Shown in pieces: positions 63,789 to 64,000 of a stretch of 64,000 nucleotides of DNA. The notes under the pieces were generated by a model. That model saw nothing but the letters and a program-made list of their open reading frames with translations, was not told the origin of the DNA and ran no database searches. Where the stretch lies: contig NZ_CP011132.1 in NCBI RefSeq assembly GCF_000981805.1, positions 4,216,001-4,280,000 of the forward strand, written 5' to 3'. Source of the stretch: Citrobacter amalonaticus Y19 (lineage in GTDB: Bacteria > Pseudomonadota > Gammaproteobacteria > Enterobacterales > Enterobacteriaceae). The translations under genes and the position numbers were made by a program. Each line of letters starts with the position of its first letter. Position 1 is the stretch's first letter.

Positions 63789-64000
63789 ATGAGACTTAAC
63801 AAACGCAACATAGATTTTTGTTATTCACTTAATATTGGCATGAATGCCAGAATTCAAAAATTAAAAATGAGAGCTGATAAACTCAGTGTTGTAAGCAGTT
63901 TCCATAACAGTGAAGAAAGAAAGATCACTTATAAAAAACTAAAAAAAATGAGACAAAAGGAATTCAAAAAATACCGTATCCAATATATCCGAAACAAAGA
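63789..64000 (+). CDS. Unknown basic protein, N-terminal part (runs off the window)
   Basis: An open frame from ATG 63789 to the window end (70 codons): MRLNKRNIDFCYSLNIGMN then a Lys/Arg-rich stretch (KKLKKMRQKEFKKYR). AAGGG lies seven bases before the ATG, at 63778-63782. In P4-like islands the gene after alpA is often a replication or inovirus Gp2-type protein, but this fragment is too short to assign. Confidence 0.5.
   Translation, partial: MRLNKRNIDFCYSLNIGMNARIQKLKMRADKLSVVSSFHNSEERKITYKKLKKMRQKEFKKYRIQYIRNK

Overview
The window is enterobacterial chromosome. Gene order, protein lengths and near-identity to known Escherichia/Salmonella proteins place it in the Escherichia-Salmonella-Citrobacter group. 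I lean towards Citrobacter, because a major facilitator gene sits between lldD and trmL and the lipopolysaccharide (LPS) core locus has an unusual glycosyltransferase, but genus is an inference.

Positions 1-51.7 kb are core backbone. In order they hold: the start of yiaY; the selenocysteine genes selAB; yibF, yibHI; the mannitol operon mtlADR behind four CRP sites; yibT, yibL; the L-lactate operon lldPRD between LldR-type operators; an added aromatic-acid-type transporter; trmL; the cysE-gpsA-secB-grxC-yibN run; gpmM-envC-yibQ; waaH; tdh-kbl; and then the complete LPS core region. In that region hldD-waaF-waaC-waaL face right. A long leftward operon (waaQ-G-P-GT52-waaB-waaI-waaJ-waaY-waaZ-waaU) starts behind a JUMPstart/ops element, so it is expected to need RfaH. 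It is followed by waaA-coaD, mutM, rpmG-rpmB, radC, coaBC-dut-slmA, pyrE-rph (rph intact, pyrE attenuator present) and yicC. The core locus resembles E. coli K-12 (waaU, waaZ, waaJ, waaI, waaB), except that the gene between waaB and waaP looks like a GT52 (sialyltransferase-family) enzyme.

From about 51.7 kb to the window end lies an AT-richer integrative island inserted just after yicC, starting with a P4-type tyrosine integrase. Its intact cargo is a pair of small paralogous DNA-binding-like proteins, a ParB/sulfiredoxin-fold protein followed by a Dam-type adenine methyltransferase, a small secreted protein, an AlpA-type regulator and a basic unknown protein running off the end. The rest is heavily damaged. 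A small caspase/CHAT-like peptidase gene is split by an IS5-family element (TTAG duplication) between its predicted His and Cys. An LprI-like secreted protein gene carries an in-frame TAA and has no normal start. A divergent XRE-type regulator has an in-frame TGA. A 200-residue ribbon-helix-helix-like autoregulator has lost its C-terminus to one of two inverted copies of a 1221-bp IS3/IS407-group element, and its operator array is split by the other copy. Removing each IS in silico, keeping one copy of its target duplication, restores the frames exactly.

The most interesting unknowns are the CHAT-like gene with its divergent regulator and downstream secreted-protein genes, the ParB/Srx-plus-methyltransferase pair, and the GT52 enzyme in the LPS locus. 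No tRNA, rRNA or CRISPR array was recognised.
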